Positions 1 through 12,700 of a stretch of 64,000 nt of DNA are shown piece after piece (within the stretch, counting starts at the first letter, position 1; the number at the start of each line of letters is the position of its first letter). The position numbers were made by a program, and so were the translations under genes. The notes beneath the pieces are model-generated. The model worked only from the letters and a program-made list of their open reading frames with translations, made no database searches and had not been told where the DNA came from. The stretch comes from Colius striatus. Its lineage: Eukaryota > Chordata > Aves > Coliiformes > Coliidae. The stretch spans positions 30,906,664 through 30,970,663 of the forward strand of contig NC_084768.1 in assembly GCF_028858725.1 (NCBI RefSeq), written 5' to 3'.

Positions 1-689
1 CTTCCCTGCACCCGGCTGTGAGCAAAGCACAAGACCCCTTGGGGACCACGTACTGAGGTGCTGAAGGACCAGAGCCAGCAGCTCCAAGATACATTTGTCC
101 CTGTCCTGGGGCAAGTCACCGAGAGGCTGAGGGGAGCTGTGGTGCAGAGGGGCCTCTCCTAACCCAGTTTACTTTACATAGAGCGGGCAGCGAGCCGAAG
201 AGGGGCCCGTGCCCTGCGGGAGGATGCCAGCCAGCACCCTCAGCATCGCAGCCGTGGCTCGGTGGCCAGTTGTTTCCCACATGTTCACACACACACACAC
301 ACACACACAAACATCCTCTTGCTCATGCGAGGGCTTGACTCCTGGCCACCACAAGCAGCGCTGGCCCTCGGAGGAGCCCTCCCCAGGATCTCCCAGGGAA
401 CACAGCCTCCCTGCCAAGCAGGACTGCAGCTCCAGCTCGCCCCTTGCAGCACGCAACGCCCAGCCCTGCTGCAGAAGGCAATACAGTCTCCCCGAGGGGT
501 TTCTTGCTTCTGCTGCCCTGCAGGGAAGGTACCCACCTTCCAGGGGTTGGGATGAGTCCAAGAAACAGAGATGGCCCCATTAGCTTAGCTAGGAGTGAGA
601 ACAGCCATTCCTGGTAAGACGCCTCCAGACTCCATGCATGCAACAGCCTGACAACAGCCCCAGCGCCAAGAAAGGTTAACCCCACGTAC
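1..689 (-). other. IPO13 intron 14 (incomplete) with a (CA)12 microsatellite
   Basis: No coding exon is visible between the exon 14 donor and the window edge. The only recognisable element is a dinucleotide run at 286-309. Short open frames on both strands here are low-complexity shadows that include the CA run. Confidence 0.75.
286..309. repeat. (CA)12 microsatellite
   Basis: There are twelve uninterrupted CA dinucleotides in the plus strand, inside IPO13 intron 14. It is likely polymorphic. Confidence 0.95.
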
Positions 690-786
690 CTTGCTGGAAG
701 AGGGTCAGCGTGACTGAGGTAACAAGCAAGAAGAGGGCCTTGATGGGAGGGAAGTGGGCAGGCTCATGGGCAAAGATGTGAACCAG
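690..786 (-). CDS. IPO13: IPO13 coding exon 14 (residues 744-775)
   Basis: The 97-base exon encodes LVHIFAHEPAHFPPIKALFL, LVTSVTLTLFQQ and the first base of a glycine codon. The acceptor is CTCTTGCAG and the donor GTACGT. The human protein continues with about 180 more residues, whose exons I do not find in positions 1-689. Confidence 0.94.
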
Positions 787-3700
787 CTGCAAGAGAGAGA
801 GAGAAGAACTGAGGGTGCTACGAGTCCTGCAGCTCCCCAGGCAGCGCAGCCCCGGCCCCGAGTGCAGCCCCGTACCTGCCGGGTGAGGTCGATGGCAGAG
901 GCCTGGGGGATAGTGCTGTACATCTGCCCCAGCATCTCACACAGCTGAGGCACCATGGGGGCAAAATCATCCAGGAGGGTCTTCACAGACTTCTCAAAGA
1001 TGGCACAGACAGACTGTGAGAGAAGAGGGACTGTGTGAGCGATGGGCATCAGGAGACCTCTCCTGGGGGCAGGGCTTGATGGATGGGTCCCAGGGGACAC
1101 AAGAGCTGGCAATGGGGACAGGGACCGGCCAGACAGAGGGCTCAAGCCTGTTCTGGTACTGGTGCCCTGCTCTGCAGCACAAGGTGCTCTCAGAGACCAG
1201 GAAAGACCTTTCCCACTCCATCAGGAAGTGTCCCCAGGGGCCAGAGGGAAGTGGCTGGCGAGACACTGCACGTGGGCATTACTGGACTGAGCAAACTGGA
1301 GAAACACCAGATGACACAGGTCCAGGTCAGAGCAGAGCTGTCCTCTTAGGGAACTCAGGCTTGGCAGACCCACATCCTCCATCTCCCTGCTCGTGGCAGG
1401 GCCTCTGTAACTGGAGAGGGGCAAAGCCGACAGGGGCACGAGACAGACAGGAACGGGCAGGTGCTGGTGGTGACAGGGCACAGCGCTGGTCCAGACAAGC
1501 CAGCAAGACACCTCTCTCACAGGGCATGCCCAGAGCCTGCCCTTTGCTGTCCCCAGTCAGGTCAGGAAGGACAGCCAAAGCTGCAGGCTGCATGCAGGAG
1601 CAGCTCAGTTACCTCCACCACCTGGGCATCATTCAACCACTTGCTGAGAACCTTCTGTATGAGCTGGAAGACTTGCTGCAGAACCACCACAACCTGTAAG
1701 GAATGAGAGTCATTGAAGAGAATCGGCCTCCACGGCACTGGGGAGGAGAGATTTAAGACCTGGACTCAAACCTTTGGGCACTACTGCCACCCTCCTCCCC
1801 TCTTCAGCAGCCAGGCACAGCTCTCAGCTGGCAGACAGCGCCTGGCTGTCCTCCAGAGGAGCACCCAGCCAAGACTGATCCTGCAGGTCACCTCTGCCGG
1901 CCTCAGGACCAGTGGGTTGAGCTAAAGCAGAGTTTAGCTGGAATGCACAGCACTGCCCTCTTCATGCTGCACACTGCATTGCCCACGAACTGCCCTCTCC
2001 TGGCACCAGCAGTGAATAGCGAGGCTTTGGCCAGGCTGTGGCAAAGAGCATCAAGCTACCACTCCACTCACTGGGTTGGGTCCTTGCTGCACTGGCAGTT
2101 TCTTGACCTCGGTGCTTTCATGGTCATCGTCGTGGTGGCTGATGTCTAGGGTGGTGAAGAGGTTGGAGAGCAGGCCCAGGATGTGGATGATGGCCAGCTT
2201 GTTGGAGGGATTGGGCTGCCAAGGAAAAATAAAGGCAAACTTTGACACCGACTGCGTGGCTCAATCACAGTCCTGCTTTTGGGGTCCTGAGCAACCAGGA
2301 CTGCAGAGGCAAAGCACCAGGGAGGGGCTCCCTGTGCTGTGCTTTCTCTTAATGCCACATTCAGGAGTGCTGCTGCCACACACCAGCCCCAGGGTAACAG
2401 CCAGTGGGAGCAGTCAGATCCGGATGGGGGTAGCACACAGGCACTCACCGTTTCGTCAGCCAGCTTTTCCAGCTGCTGGATGTAGGGAGTGATCAGGGAG
2501 TGCAGGTTCTTCAAGATCTCCTCCACTTGCAGTGCAGAGAGCAGGAAACCAAGAGCCTGCATCAGCCACATGCACTGGCTTGTCTGGGACAGAGAGGAGA
2601 CACAATGGTGCAAGTGACTTGCCCAGCCTGCAGCCCAGCCACACACATGCTGAGACAGTTGCCAGGGGGCTGGCCAGCAAGGCTGGGACCCTGGTGTGCT
2701 GCAGCTCCTGAGCTGCTCTGCCTGGGTCACTCTACATGGATCTCACTGCAAGAAGAGGGGAGCAGCTTCCTGCCAGCACGGCAGCAGCGGGGAGCAGGCG
2801 CTCTGCCACCAGCACACCTGGCTTCCTCCTAGCAGCCCACCAAGGAAGGAGCAGCTGGTGCCAGGAGACCTCCACGCTGGCACCACTGCCCCCACCTTGG
2901 CACATCATCCTTTGCACAGCCTGTCTCATCCCCTGGGGAGTTGAGTGTCCCACCCTCTCCTGGTCACAGGCATCTGTCTGGATCTGTCCCCACACCGATC
3001 TCCCCTCTTTTTCCCCTTGAAAACATGCCTCCTGTCTCAGTGTCCTTGGGTTTGGAGGGACTGAGGGCTGCTGGAGCTAAGCCTGCCCGTGGGCTTCCCT
3101 CTGCCTGGGGGCCTGGGCACACAGCGAGAGGTAGTCGGCGCCTCTCCTGGCCCCACACATAATGGCTGCAGCACAGCTCTGCTCCAGGGACAGCCCAGCC
3201 ATGGCCATGGCATCCCTCCTGTCTTCAGCCCAGCATTACTAAAGGGTGTGGAGGTTAAGCAGAACAAGCCAGAGGCATGAGCCAGCCCCTCTTACCTTGT
3301 GAATCTGCTTCATCAACACCTCCTGTTAAAGTGAAGGGGAGAGAGAAAGAGCAGGGTGAGTGCTGCAGAAAGCTCCTTCCCTTCCAGGAGTCAGGACTGA
3401 CACAGGAGACCCAGCCAACTAACACTAGTGTGGGCACAGACAAGCAGCCACAGTTCACTTCCCACAACCTGCCACAGGCAGGGAGCAAACTCCTTGTGCC
3501 CTGTTAAGCACTTCCCCAAGGCAGCCCATTCAGCCACCCAGTGAGGGGAGCCCCCCCGACTTGGAGGGACTCTGCAGCAGGACAGCTCAAGGAGACAAAC
3601 TCAGCCAGGGCTTCCTTACTCCAGTGACAGTGTCCCCCTGGCTCTAAAAGCAGAGGCTTATCCTTTCCACCGGCCCCCCTCTGCTCCCATGCACACCCAG

Positions 3701-6700
3701 GCAGCTCGCCCAAGCCCATCCCTTCTAGTGCCTCAGGACTGAGCCCCATCTGTCCCATGTCTTGAGAGCCGAGGATGAGCTGCCTCAGCACTGCAGAGAC
3801 CAGCTCAGTCTCCATGGAGAGGCTTCAACACCAGGATGCCACCCAAGATGCTCAGCAGTGGCACCAGCTGCCTGGCGAGTGCAGAGCTGGCAGGATGCTG
3901 CTCCCAACAAGGCAAACAAAACCCTGGGGAGAGGACAGATGCCCAAGTGCAGCCCCAGCAGACCCTCTGGCAATCAAGGCAGCCACTGCCTGCCATTTCT
4001 GCACTCACAGCAGGGCACCGAGCCCACCACCTGTGCCTACTGCCCCAGGAGCACACCAGACGATAGGCAAGACGCCCTGAGCTGCTGCTGGCCTGATCCT
4101 TGCAGAGGAAAGGGCAGAGAGCACAGCCCACGTCCCCACGTGGCTCCCACCTGCGACACGGCCACGATGTTGGCGGCGTAGGGCGGCAGGTCGTACTTGC
4201 ACTCCCGGCAGATCTTCTTCAGCGTGGAGACGCTGGAGATGGAGAGCTCAGGGTTGCCCAAGGCCTGGAGCACCAGCGGCAGCACGTTGTTGATCATGAC
4301 GGGGTGATCAGCCAGCCACTCTGACAGGGCCCCTGCACACACACACACACGGGATGGGAGCGTGGGACGGCGCCTGGAGCTCTCGCTCCCCGTCTCCTGG
4401 GGTGCTCAGCTCCCAGTCCCTGCCTCGGGGGTGGGGTGTGGGGGGCTGCCCCTCCCCAGCCCAGCCCACACGCCAGCCAGAGCCTCACCGATGGTGAACA
4501 TGACGGTGTCGGCCAGCTGCACGTTGCTGATGCTGATGCGCGGGATGAGGCCGATCAGCCCTGGCACCACGTCAGAGTAGTTCACGTCGATGGTCTCGGC
4601 GATGGATTGGAAGCCGTAGAGCAAGGCCTCTGTGTGCTGCCAGGGTGGGAGAGGCACTGTCAGAGCTGGTCCTCGATGCCCACCCCAACCCCTTGCCCAG
4701 CACCCCCTGCAGGGGCTGGGGAGTCTGGTCTCTCAGCAGCACGCAGCAAGGGGAGGCAGAAGACCTGTTTCCCCAGCAGACCCCAGAGAGCCTGCATGTG
4801 TGCTGGCAAGGGGGTCACACTCCTCGCCTCTCCCACATGCCCCTTGCTCTGTGGTGAGGATAGGTCCTCGAGGGCTCACTCACCTGCCACGTGGATGGCT
4901 GCTCTGTGTTGGTCAGGAGACGGCCCAGTTTGTCATAGAGGCTGCTCAGGAGCTCAGCACCCAGCATCTCGTACACATACATCAGTGTGTCAGAGATGTC
5001 CACCCTGCAGAGAACACAGGGGTCTCCAAATGCTGTCCCCAAGCCCTGCAGAGCTCTCTACACACATAGATGTGACATCCCCTCCCGCTGCCAGGCAGGG
5101 CATGGGCACTGCCTGCACAGGCACGCTGCCACAGCCCCCATGCAGGCTGCTCCCACAACCTCCCAGGCAGGGCAACGGGTGCCATGCCAAAACAACGACC
5201 CCTTTCCACATCGCTGCCACAGCCAAAACAGCTCATGGTGAAATGAATCTCTCCTGTGTCCCTACAGCACTCATTCTCCAGGATGCCTACATCCTCGCCT
5301 GCCTGACACACAAACCCAAATCTCCCAGCTGTACCTGTATATCCGAAACTGCTCCTTCTCGTCCGAAGACCAGAAGCCATACTCCTCATCGGAGGGGAAC
5401 TGCGCTTTGTGCAGCAGCACATCCACCAGCTGGAAGTAGACAGGCCTGTAGACCTGCTGGTACACTGCCTGCTTGTCTGGCTCGAAGGAGAGGATGTCGT
5501 CCTGGGACAGGAAGGGGAATACATCAGGTGTTGCAGGGGAAAGAAAACTGAGCTGACATGTCCACTGCACAAGGGACTCGGGACATCTCCCTGGCTGGTG
5601 GGACCTCTCACACCTTGGAGGTTGCATTTCCAGCTCCCCAAGGTCCACCTGATACTGAGCCCTTCTGGAGCAGCAGTGCTACCTGGAGGCAAGATGCCAG
5701 AGGCCCCAGCAGCCGAGCAGTCCCTCGGACGTTTGAGGACAGCACGGTCACAGCGGGGTGGCACTGCCCTGCCCTGGCCCAGCCCCAGCAGCAGGCCTGT
5801 GCCAGCAGCACACGTGCCCAGGACCCCCTGGAGCAGGCTGGGATGGGTGCCTGGGGAGCACAGCACACTCCTGCCTGCACTGGGATGGGTGCCTGGGGAG
5901 CACAGCACACTCCTGTCTGCGCTGGGATGGGTGCCTGGGGAGCACAGCACACTCCTGTCTGCGCTGGGATGGATGTCTGGGGAGCACAGCACACTCCTGC
6001 CTGCACTGGGATGGGTGCCTGGGGAGCACAGCACACTCCTGTCTGCGCTGGGATGGATGTCTGGGGAGCACAGCACACTCCTGTCTGCGCTGGGATGGGT
6101 GCCTGGGGAGCACAGCACACTCCTGCCTGCACTGGGATGGGTGCCTGGGGAGCACAGCACACTCCTGTCTGCGCTGGGATGGGTGCCTGGGGAGCACAGC
6201 ACACTCCTGCACTGGGCTGGATGCCTGGGGAGCACAGCACACTCCTGCCTGCACCTGCATCCTCAGACCCATGTGGAGAAGCAGCTAGAGAAGGTGGGAG
6301 CCTCAGCCACCCCCTGCAGCAGAGGAGCTGCTGGCACAGCGCTGTCATCCCCCCCCTGCACACGCTCCACCACGCTGCAGCGGGTTGCAGAGCAATGGAG
6401 CTGGGGGATGAACGGAGGCTAAAAATAGAGCACAACGTGGCAGAGCTGCTCTGCTGGCTCAGGGAACACTGGCCCTGTGAGACAGACCCCATGCTGGGCA
6501 GCCACTGGCAACCCTCAGCCCTCTTTTCTCCCTTCCAGGAGACCAGGGTCACCAGCCCAGCAGCAGGCTCTAGCCTGCAGTGAGCCGGCACGTGTTCTCT
6601 TCCCTGCCTGCAGCTGGTGCAGCAAGGAGCTAAACAACCTGGCTTGCTGCTGGATAAAATAACAATTAGCATGAAGTTTTAATTAGTTATGCTAATGAGG

Positions 6701-9700
6701 CCCTTAAATACTGGCTTACCATTCTGAGGGAGACCAGAGGTAGAAAAGTCAAGCCATAGGGCTGGCATTTCTGAGGCGTATGGCCTGAGGTGGCTGCGAG
6801 GGCAGGGTGAGAAGTGGGAGCATTGGAAACTGCTGGGGATCAAACATAGCCAGGCCAGACCCCAGTCTCCATGCACTGGTGCCTCTGTCCTTGCCTGGAC
6901 CTGGGCAGGTTGTCCCACAATGGCCCCACTGACCTGCAGCGTGTACCAGAAGGTGAGCGTCAAGGAGCTGGTGGTTTCATTGACAGGGTAGTGCCCTGGG
7001 ATGCCGGTGCAGAACATGATCATGTTGACCAGGGCCAGGAAGCTCTGCCAGTGCTCCACCTGGTCCAGGAGGGCCCTGGGGAGCAGAGAACACCATCAGC
7101 GTGGCACCGCTGCCGTGAGCCCGGCTCCTCTGCCCTGACACACGTCACGGGGTGCAGGGCAGGGCTGTCTGAGGGCTGCTGCAAGCTCACTGCCTCTGCT
7201 GGGCCCATGCCCAGCACTCACCGGGAGTGGTTCTCCCCCAGGGCCACGGCGATGCGGCAGATCCCGTGTGACGTCTCCATGTCCCCGCTCTGCACCGCCT
7301 GGCGCAGCTGCTCCTGCAGCCCCAGCACGGGTGGGATGAGCTTCAGGAGGGTGTTCACATACCTGCAGGCACAGCCTGAATCAGTTGGGCATCACCACAC
7401 CGGCATCAGCTGCCCTGGCATCCGTGCCTCCTGCTGCTCTCGCAGGGCTCCCGCCCAGCTTTCCCTACTGGAAGGCTGCTTTGTGCAATGGGCTGCATCC
7501 AGGAGCCCTTAAGGCTTACAGGGCCTCTCCTCCCAGCCTGTGGCATCAGGATGAAGGCTGAAGCCCTGAGCACTCCTGCAATAGAGCCTCTGCGAGTAAA
7601 GAGAAGGGCTGAGCCAGTGGCCATCAGCTCTGTGCAAATCTCCCACTGCACCACAGCGCGGGCATCTGCTCACCCAGACCTGCCCTCTGGGCTGCCAGCA
7701 CCGGCTTGTCACTGCCACAGGCAGCCCTGAGCCTGTGGGGATAGGGAGTGGGCGAGGGCAGAGCTGGGGTCTCGTTCCAGCCCACACTCCTCAGCTCTGC
7801 ACGGAGGCAGCCTGAGCTGCCCGTGGGACGCCACACAGCTCCCAGCACGGGCGCATCGAGGCTGTGCTCTCTGTCTAGGATGAAGTGGGCAGCCACCCCT
7901 AGGGACGCCTACCCAGGGAGGATGTTGGTCCCCTGGCACGTCCTCCCTGGCCCCTCACCCTCCCGGGCTGTGGCACAGCTCTCCCACATCACATCACGCA
8001 CATCAGCCTCCCCTCGCGCCGCTGCCTGTAGGAGATGGTAACCAAGGCAACGACAAGGAGGCAGCCAAGGTGAAACGCAGCCCAGGGCCCCAGAGTGAGG
8101 CCATGCCAGGGGCTGATGAGCAGCCTGCCATTTCCCTGCCAACCTATCCGGGGCTGAAGCTACTCTGTGCGCTCGCCGCCTGCCCCGGGGCCATGGATGC
8201 TGGCAGCGCAGCAGGAGGCGCACGTGATGCCAGCTCTCCTGCGCCCACCTCAGGGAAGAGATGTGAGTGCTGACACCAGGGCAGCCACACACTCACCTTG
8301 CAGCCAGCGAGCAAGCAGCAGGGCTGCCCCACGCACCAGCAGCTCTCACCATGGCTCATTTAGGAGAGGACAAAGCCCTCAGTACCAGCAGTGTAAGGAG
8401 AGGTCTGGGGCACGAGGACAGAGGAAAGAGTGATGCTCCAGTCCCAGTGTCCCCCCCAGCATCCTCCCTGTGTGCTGCCAGGGGTTACCTCTCCTTCATC
8501 CCTCTGCCCCAGAGGGAATCACATGGCAAAGGGGATGAGTATTTTTATGTAAACCATTCCCAAGCCTCTGATGCCCCATGAGCAATGCACGTGGCAGCGT
8601 GGGAGTGATGTGATGATGGAGAACTTGGAAATTCACCAGCTTCTCTCCCCAGGAACCAATGCTGCAGTCAGGGTTGGCCCAAGAGAGCCAAGGCAATGTC
8701 CAGACAAAAAGGCACAGGGGACCTTCCACTGCTCCAGCGTAGGACAAAGCTGTCCTTCCTCCACAGCACTGAGCTTATGTTGCCCTAGAGACGTTTTCAT
8801 GACTTTAGGAGTTTATGACAAGGATCCTGCCTCTTCTAGTGACCTTGAAGTACTCATAGAGCAGACTCCAGGACCTGAGCTGGTCCTCTGGGCTCCCTGC
8901 ACAGCCAACAGAGAGAACCATCTGGATTCACTTCCATGCTGCGAACTCATCCCATGTTAGTGAAGACTCTAGAGAAGGCTGGGTGAACCATGTCTCTTGA
9001 GCACCACCTTGCTCTGCTCACTGCCTACACCGATGTAAAGGTGACTTGGCTACAAGGGTTCCCAGTGAGGAGCGAAACTCCTGCTCTTGGTGAATTGTTT
9101 CAACCATCCATCTGGGAATCATGGCCAAGCCAACTGGAGCTGAGCTGTTCTCCTCCACATCCACAAGCAGGGAATCCCAGGCCATGCCATCGGGTGCAGA
9201 GCTTGCCTCAGGAGGCAGCCACCACTTCCCATCCTGCTGCCCCATTGCTGACAGGGGAGGACAAGACTATCCTGGCCCAGGCGAGCCCCTGGCTTGTTCC
9301 CAGCAGCCAACAACTGGAAATGCCTGGAAATGGGGTATGAATGTGACAGCCATAGGGGAATGGCTCCCCATGTATTTCCCTCCAGTCATCTGTTGTTAGC
9401 CTTCCTTTGCCATCCTGGTGTTTAGGAGCTCAGTGAGTTTTTCTTCTGTGTGTCTGGTCCCTTCTCAAAGCCCAGGGAACTGCAGCACCCACAGCTCCCT
9501 CGGTGGGACCACTTCCCAGACCACACCAGGGTACAGGGGACAACCCACAGAGGGCTGATATGGGCAGCTCACACAGCACAAACCCATCCTTCCTAATCTA
9601 AACTCTGAGCCAGGTCCTGATGAAAAAAAACCACACCATATTAGAAACTTGTTCCTAATGAAGCTCTTGGAAAATTCTTCTAGTGCAATTCTTCTTCCTG

Positions 9701-12700
9701 CTGCTTTCAGAGAGGCAGCTCAGTGTCCAGTGCCCACGTGCAGCGACTCCCACCATGGGCACACACCCTGTGGAGCTCCCTCTCCCCTCTATCGCCACCC
9801 CCAAGGCTGCAGGAGCGTGGCCAAGGGCTGTGTGCCAGCTCTGGCCCTGCAGCACGTGCCACCGAGCTCTCCGACCCACTTAGCTGGGGGATAATCCTCA
9901 AACGAGATGCAAAGTCCAGCCCAAGCCTCCTCTGCAAATGAGGTGCAGCAATATCTCCATTCCTGCCCTCTGGCGACTCAGGAGCTTCCCAGTGCCCCTG
10001 AGAGCAGAGAGGTGCTCGGAGAGGATTCAGTTATCAGCCAATGGCCAAGACTCTGAGGCTTCTCAGGAGTGCCATGTCTTAACAGAGGAGCAGCACCCAG
10101 ACTCAAGCAACACCCAGGACAGCCCCTCCTCTGGGTGCAAAAGGCTCCCACCCTCCTGGCAGACAAGATCAAACACTTCACAACTACAAATCTCTGCTGC
10201 ATCACCTCCAGTAACACCTCAAAGGCAGGGAAGGCACCCAGTGCTGCTCGCAGGCAGGGACAGGGGAGCTGCCAGTAAAAGCCACTTGCCCAGGGGTGAG
10301 GCTGCACCATGGCCATGGGATCCTTACCCATGAGGTCCCACCTGCCCTTCTCTGCCTGGACACGGGTTGCTCCTGGGGTGAGGAGCTGCAGTGTGAGGGC
10401 TGCCTTGCAAGGTGGTGCTCCCCTGGGAAGATGACTCCAGGCCACCTAACCTTCAACAGCAGAAGTCAAACTCCTGAGCCCACTGGGCCTTCTACTGATG
10501 GTAGAAGCACATCTGCGTGATAGGCTTTGCACCACTGTCAATGGAATCAGCTGGGGGGAAGCAAGAAGGAAAGACACAGGGTCCATATCACCCAAGGGAA
10601 CCCCTGGGAAAGAGCCCTGAGGCCATGCCTCTCAGCAGGACGTGAGAGGTCCTCTGGAGAGGACCACATCAGCAGCCCAGCTCCAAGGATGCTCTGAGCC
10701 TGTGGCCAAGGGCAGTGGGGAGCCAGGTCCCTGCAGAAACAAAGATGGGAGACAACAGAGGAAGAGAGCAGCTGAAAAGCAACACAGATCTCCCAGACTG
10801 TGCAGGAAAGAGACAGAAAGGTCAGGAGACTCCCCGGGGGCTCAGAGAAGAGCTGGATCCACCGTGGTTGAGTAACAAAGCTGGAGGGGCGGGACAGCCA
10901 GCACAAGGGAAGCAGGAGGAGGGACGCAGGATGGAGGACACAGGGAACAAAGGGGAAGAGAGAGCCCACGGGGGCAGGAAGTGATGGATCTGCGAGCTGC
11001 CCCACTCCTGAAGCCATTCCAGATCTCAGCACCAAGCACAGCCCTGCTCCTCCCTGCAGCAGCCACCACCACACGCTGCCTGGCAGGGCAGCCCTGGGAC
11101 AATGCCACTGCTGTCCCCGTGTCCCAGGAGCAGGGGCTGTGTGACTCACACACTGGGCAGCCTCTCAGGGCTGCCTGCCCCATCCTGCCACAGCAGAGCG
11201 CTGCGGCCAGTGACGCCTCCAGGGAGAAGGATGGAGAGCAAGTGCTGGTGATGTTCTGTGGAAGTAGCCAGCGTGGCAGGACCAGAAACTGCATGGCAGG
11301 GTCAACGTGGGAGCAGAGAGGAAACTGCTGTCAGCCACACTTCTCATCACTTCTGATAGCTCGACAGAAAGCTCGGGCTTTTAATGCAACGAGACAGGGC
11401 CAGGGTCTGGCACATGGCTGAGGAATCACAGCCAAGGGACTCCTGAGACTCAGGCAAAATGGAAAGGAGGAAGAACATTTCAGAACTGCAAGTCACCTTC
11501 TCTCACCTCATCTTCTGCAAGAATTTATACAAGGGCTTGGGCTGTCCCACAGCCTCTGCCGGGTGAAAGGAGAAACTGCTGTGGTCATCTTCTGAACACG
11601 AGCAAACGAGGCAACCCCTCCCCACACCCGGCAACACGACAAAATCCTGACAGGTCCCTTTGTGCACCGGGACTTGCAGCCCTCAGACGCAAGCCCCCTT
11701 GTCAGGTTGCAGCCCCAGGCTCCCCCTGCCCTGAAGCCAAGGGGAGGGGCAGGGCTCACAACCGCAGCAGCACCTGCACCGCTGCAGAGGGTCAGAGCCT
11801 GCGTGATGCACAGGGACGTGCAGCAGCAGCAGCTCAGCCCAGCACTCAAGGAAACCCTCCTCTTTCAGGGGAAGGTTGCTAAGCAGCCAGGAGGGGATGT
11901 GGCCATGGAACCGGAGATGTGCGTTTCCTTCTGCAGGCATCAGTGCCGAGAGATGACAGCAGCTTGGACAACTTGGCCAAGCAGACAAGCTCAGCTTGGA
12001 GCTCAGCAGCATGGCCCTGGCAGGACCTGCCCCAGCTCAACTGCTCCAGGGGCAGCCAGGGCCACAAACAAAGGACAAATCCTTGGCCGGCACAAGCCAT
12101 TGGAGCCAGGAGGAAGGAGGCTGACAGGTCTTGTTTTATTATCTCTGCATCAAATCAGGACCAGCAGCAGGAGGCAGAGGAGGGTTTCTGAGCCTCTGCA
12201 GGTGCTGGGCAGCTGCTGCCTGGCTAAAAGTGACCATCCTCGTCTGCTTGAGAGGAGGAGGGTGCAGAAGGGTTGCGGCTGCCCAAGACTACATGGTCCT
12301 CACAAGTGGTGCAAAGCCTACCAGGACCAACCATGGGAAACCAGTAGCCTCCAGCCGCTTCTAACACCTCTCACTTCCAAATCCTCTCACCATCGCCTCC
12401 AGCTACGACAGCAGCCAGAAAAAAGCCCGTGTTTTTTCCTCCCCACCCCATTTCCCTGTCGAAGCCCGGCAGCACCAGCCCGCAGCGCACAGCAGAGGCT
12501 GCCCTTACCTCTGGGCATCGGGCTGGGAAATAGCGTTGACCACAGCCTCCACCGCCGTGTCGAAGAGCTCCGGGTCCTGCAGAGAGGTGAAAGCCGCCTG
12601 GATCAGGTTCTCGCAGTCCATCAGCGGGATCTCCAGCTGCACCCAGCTGGAGAAGCACTTCAACACCTTCTGCTTGATGAAACCCGGGGAGTCCTGCTGC

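Larger units (their letters stand above)
5502..6933 (-). other. IPO13 intron 4
   Basis: This 1.4 kb intron holds the minisatellite at 5839-6254 and an AT-rich element at 6654-6697. No exon is visible in it. Confidence 0.85.

Noticed and set aside
4982-6672. Open frames of 337-417 codons with repetitive protein on both strands
   Set aside because: They are produced by the 42-bp minisatellite, whose unit is divisible by three; none has splice or start support.
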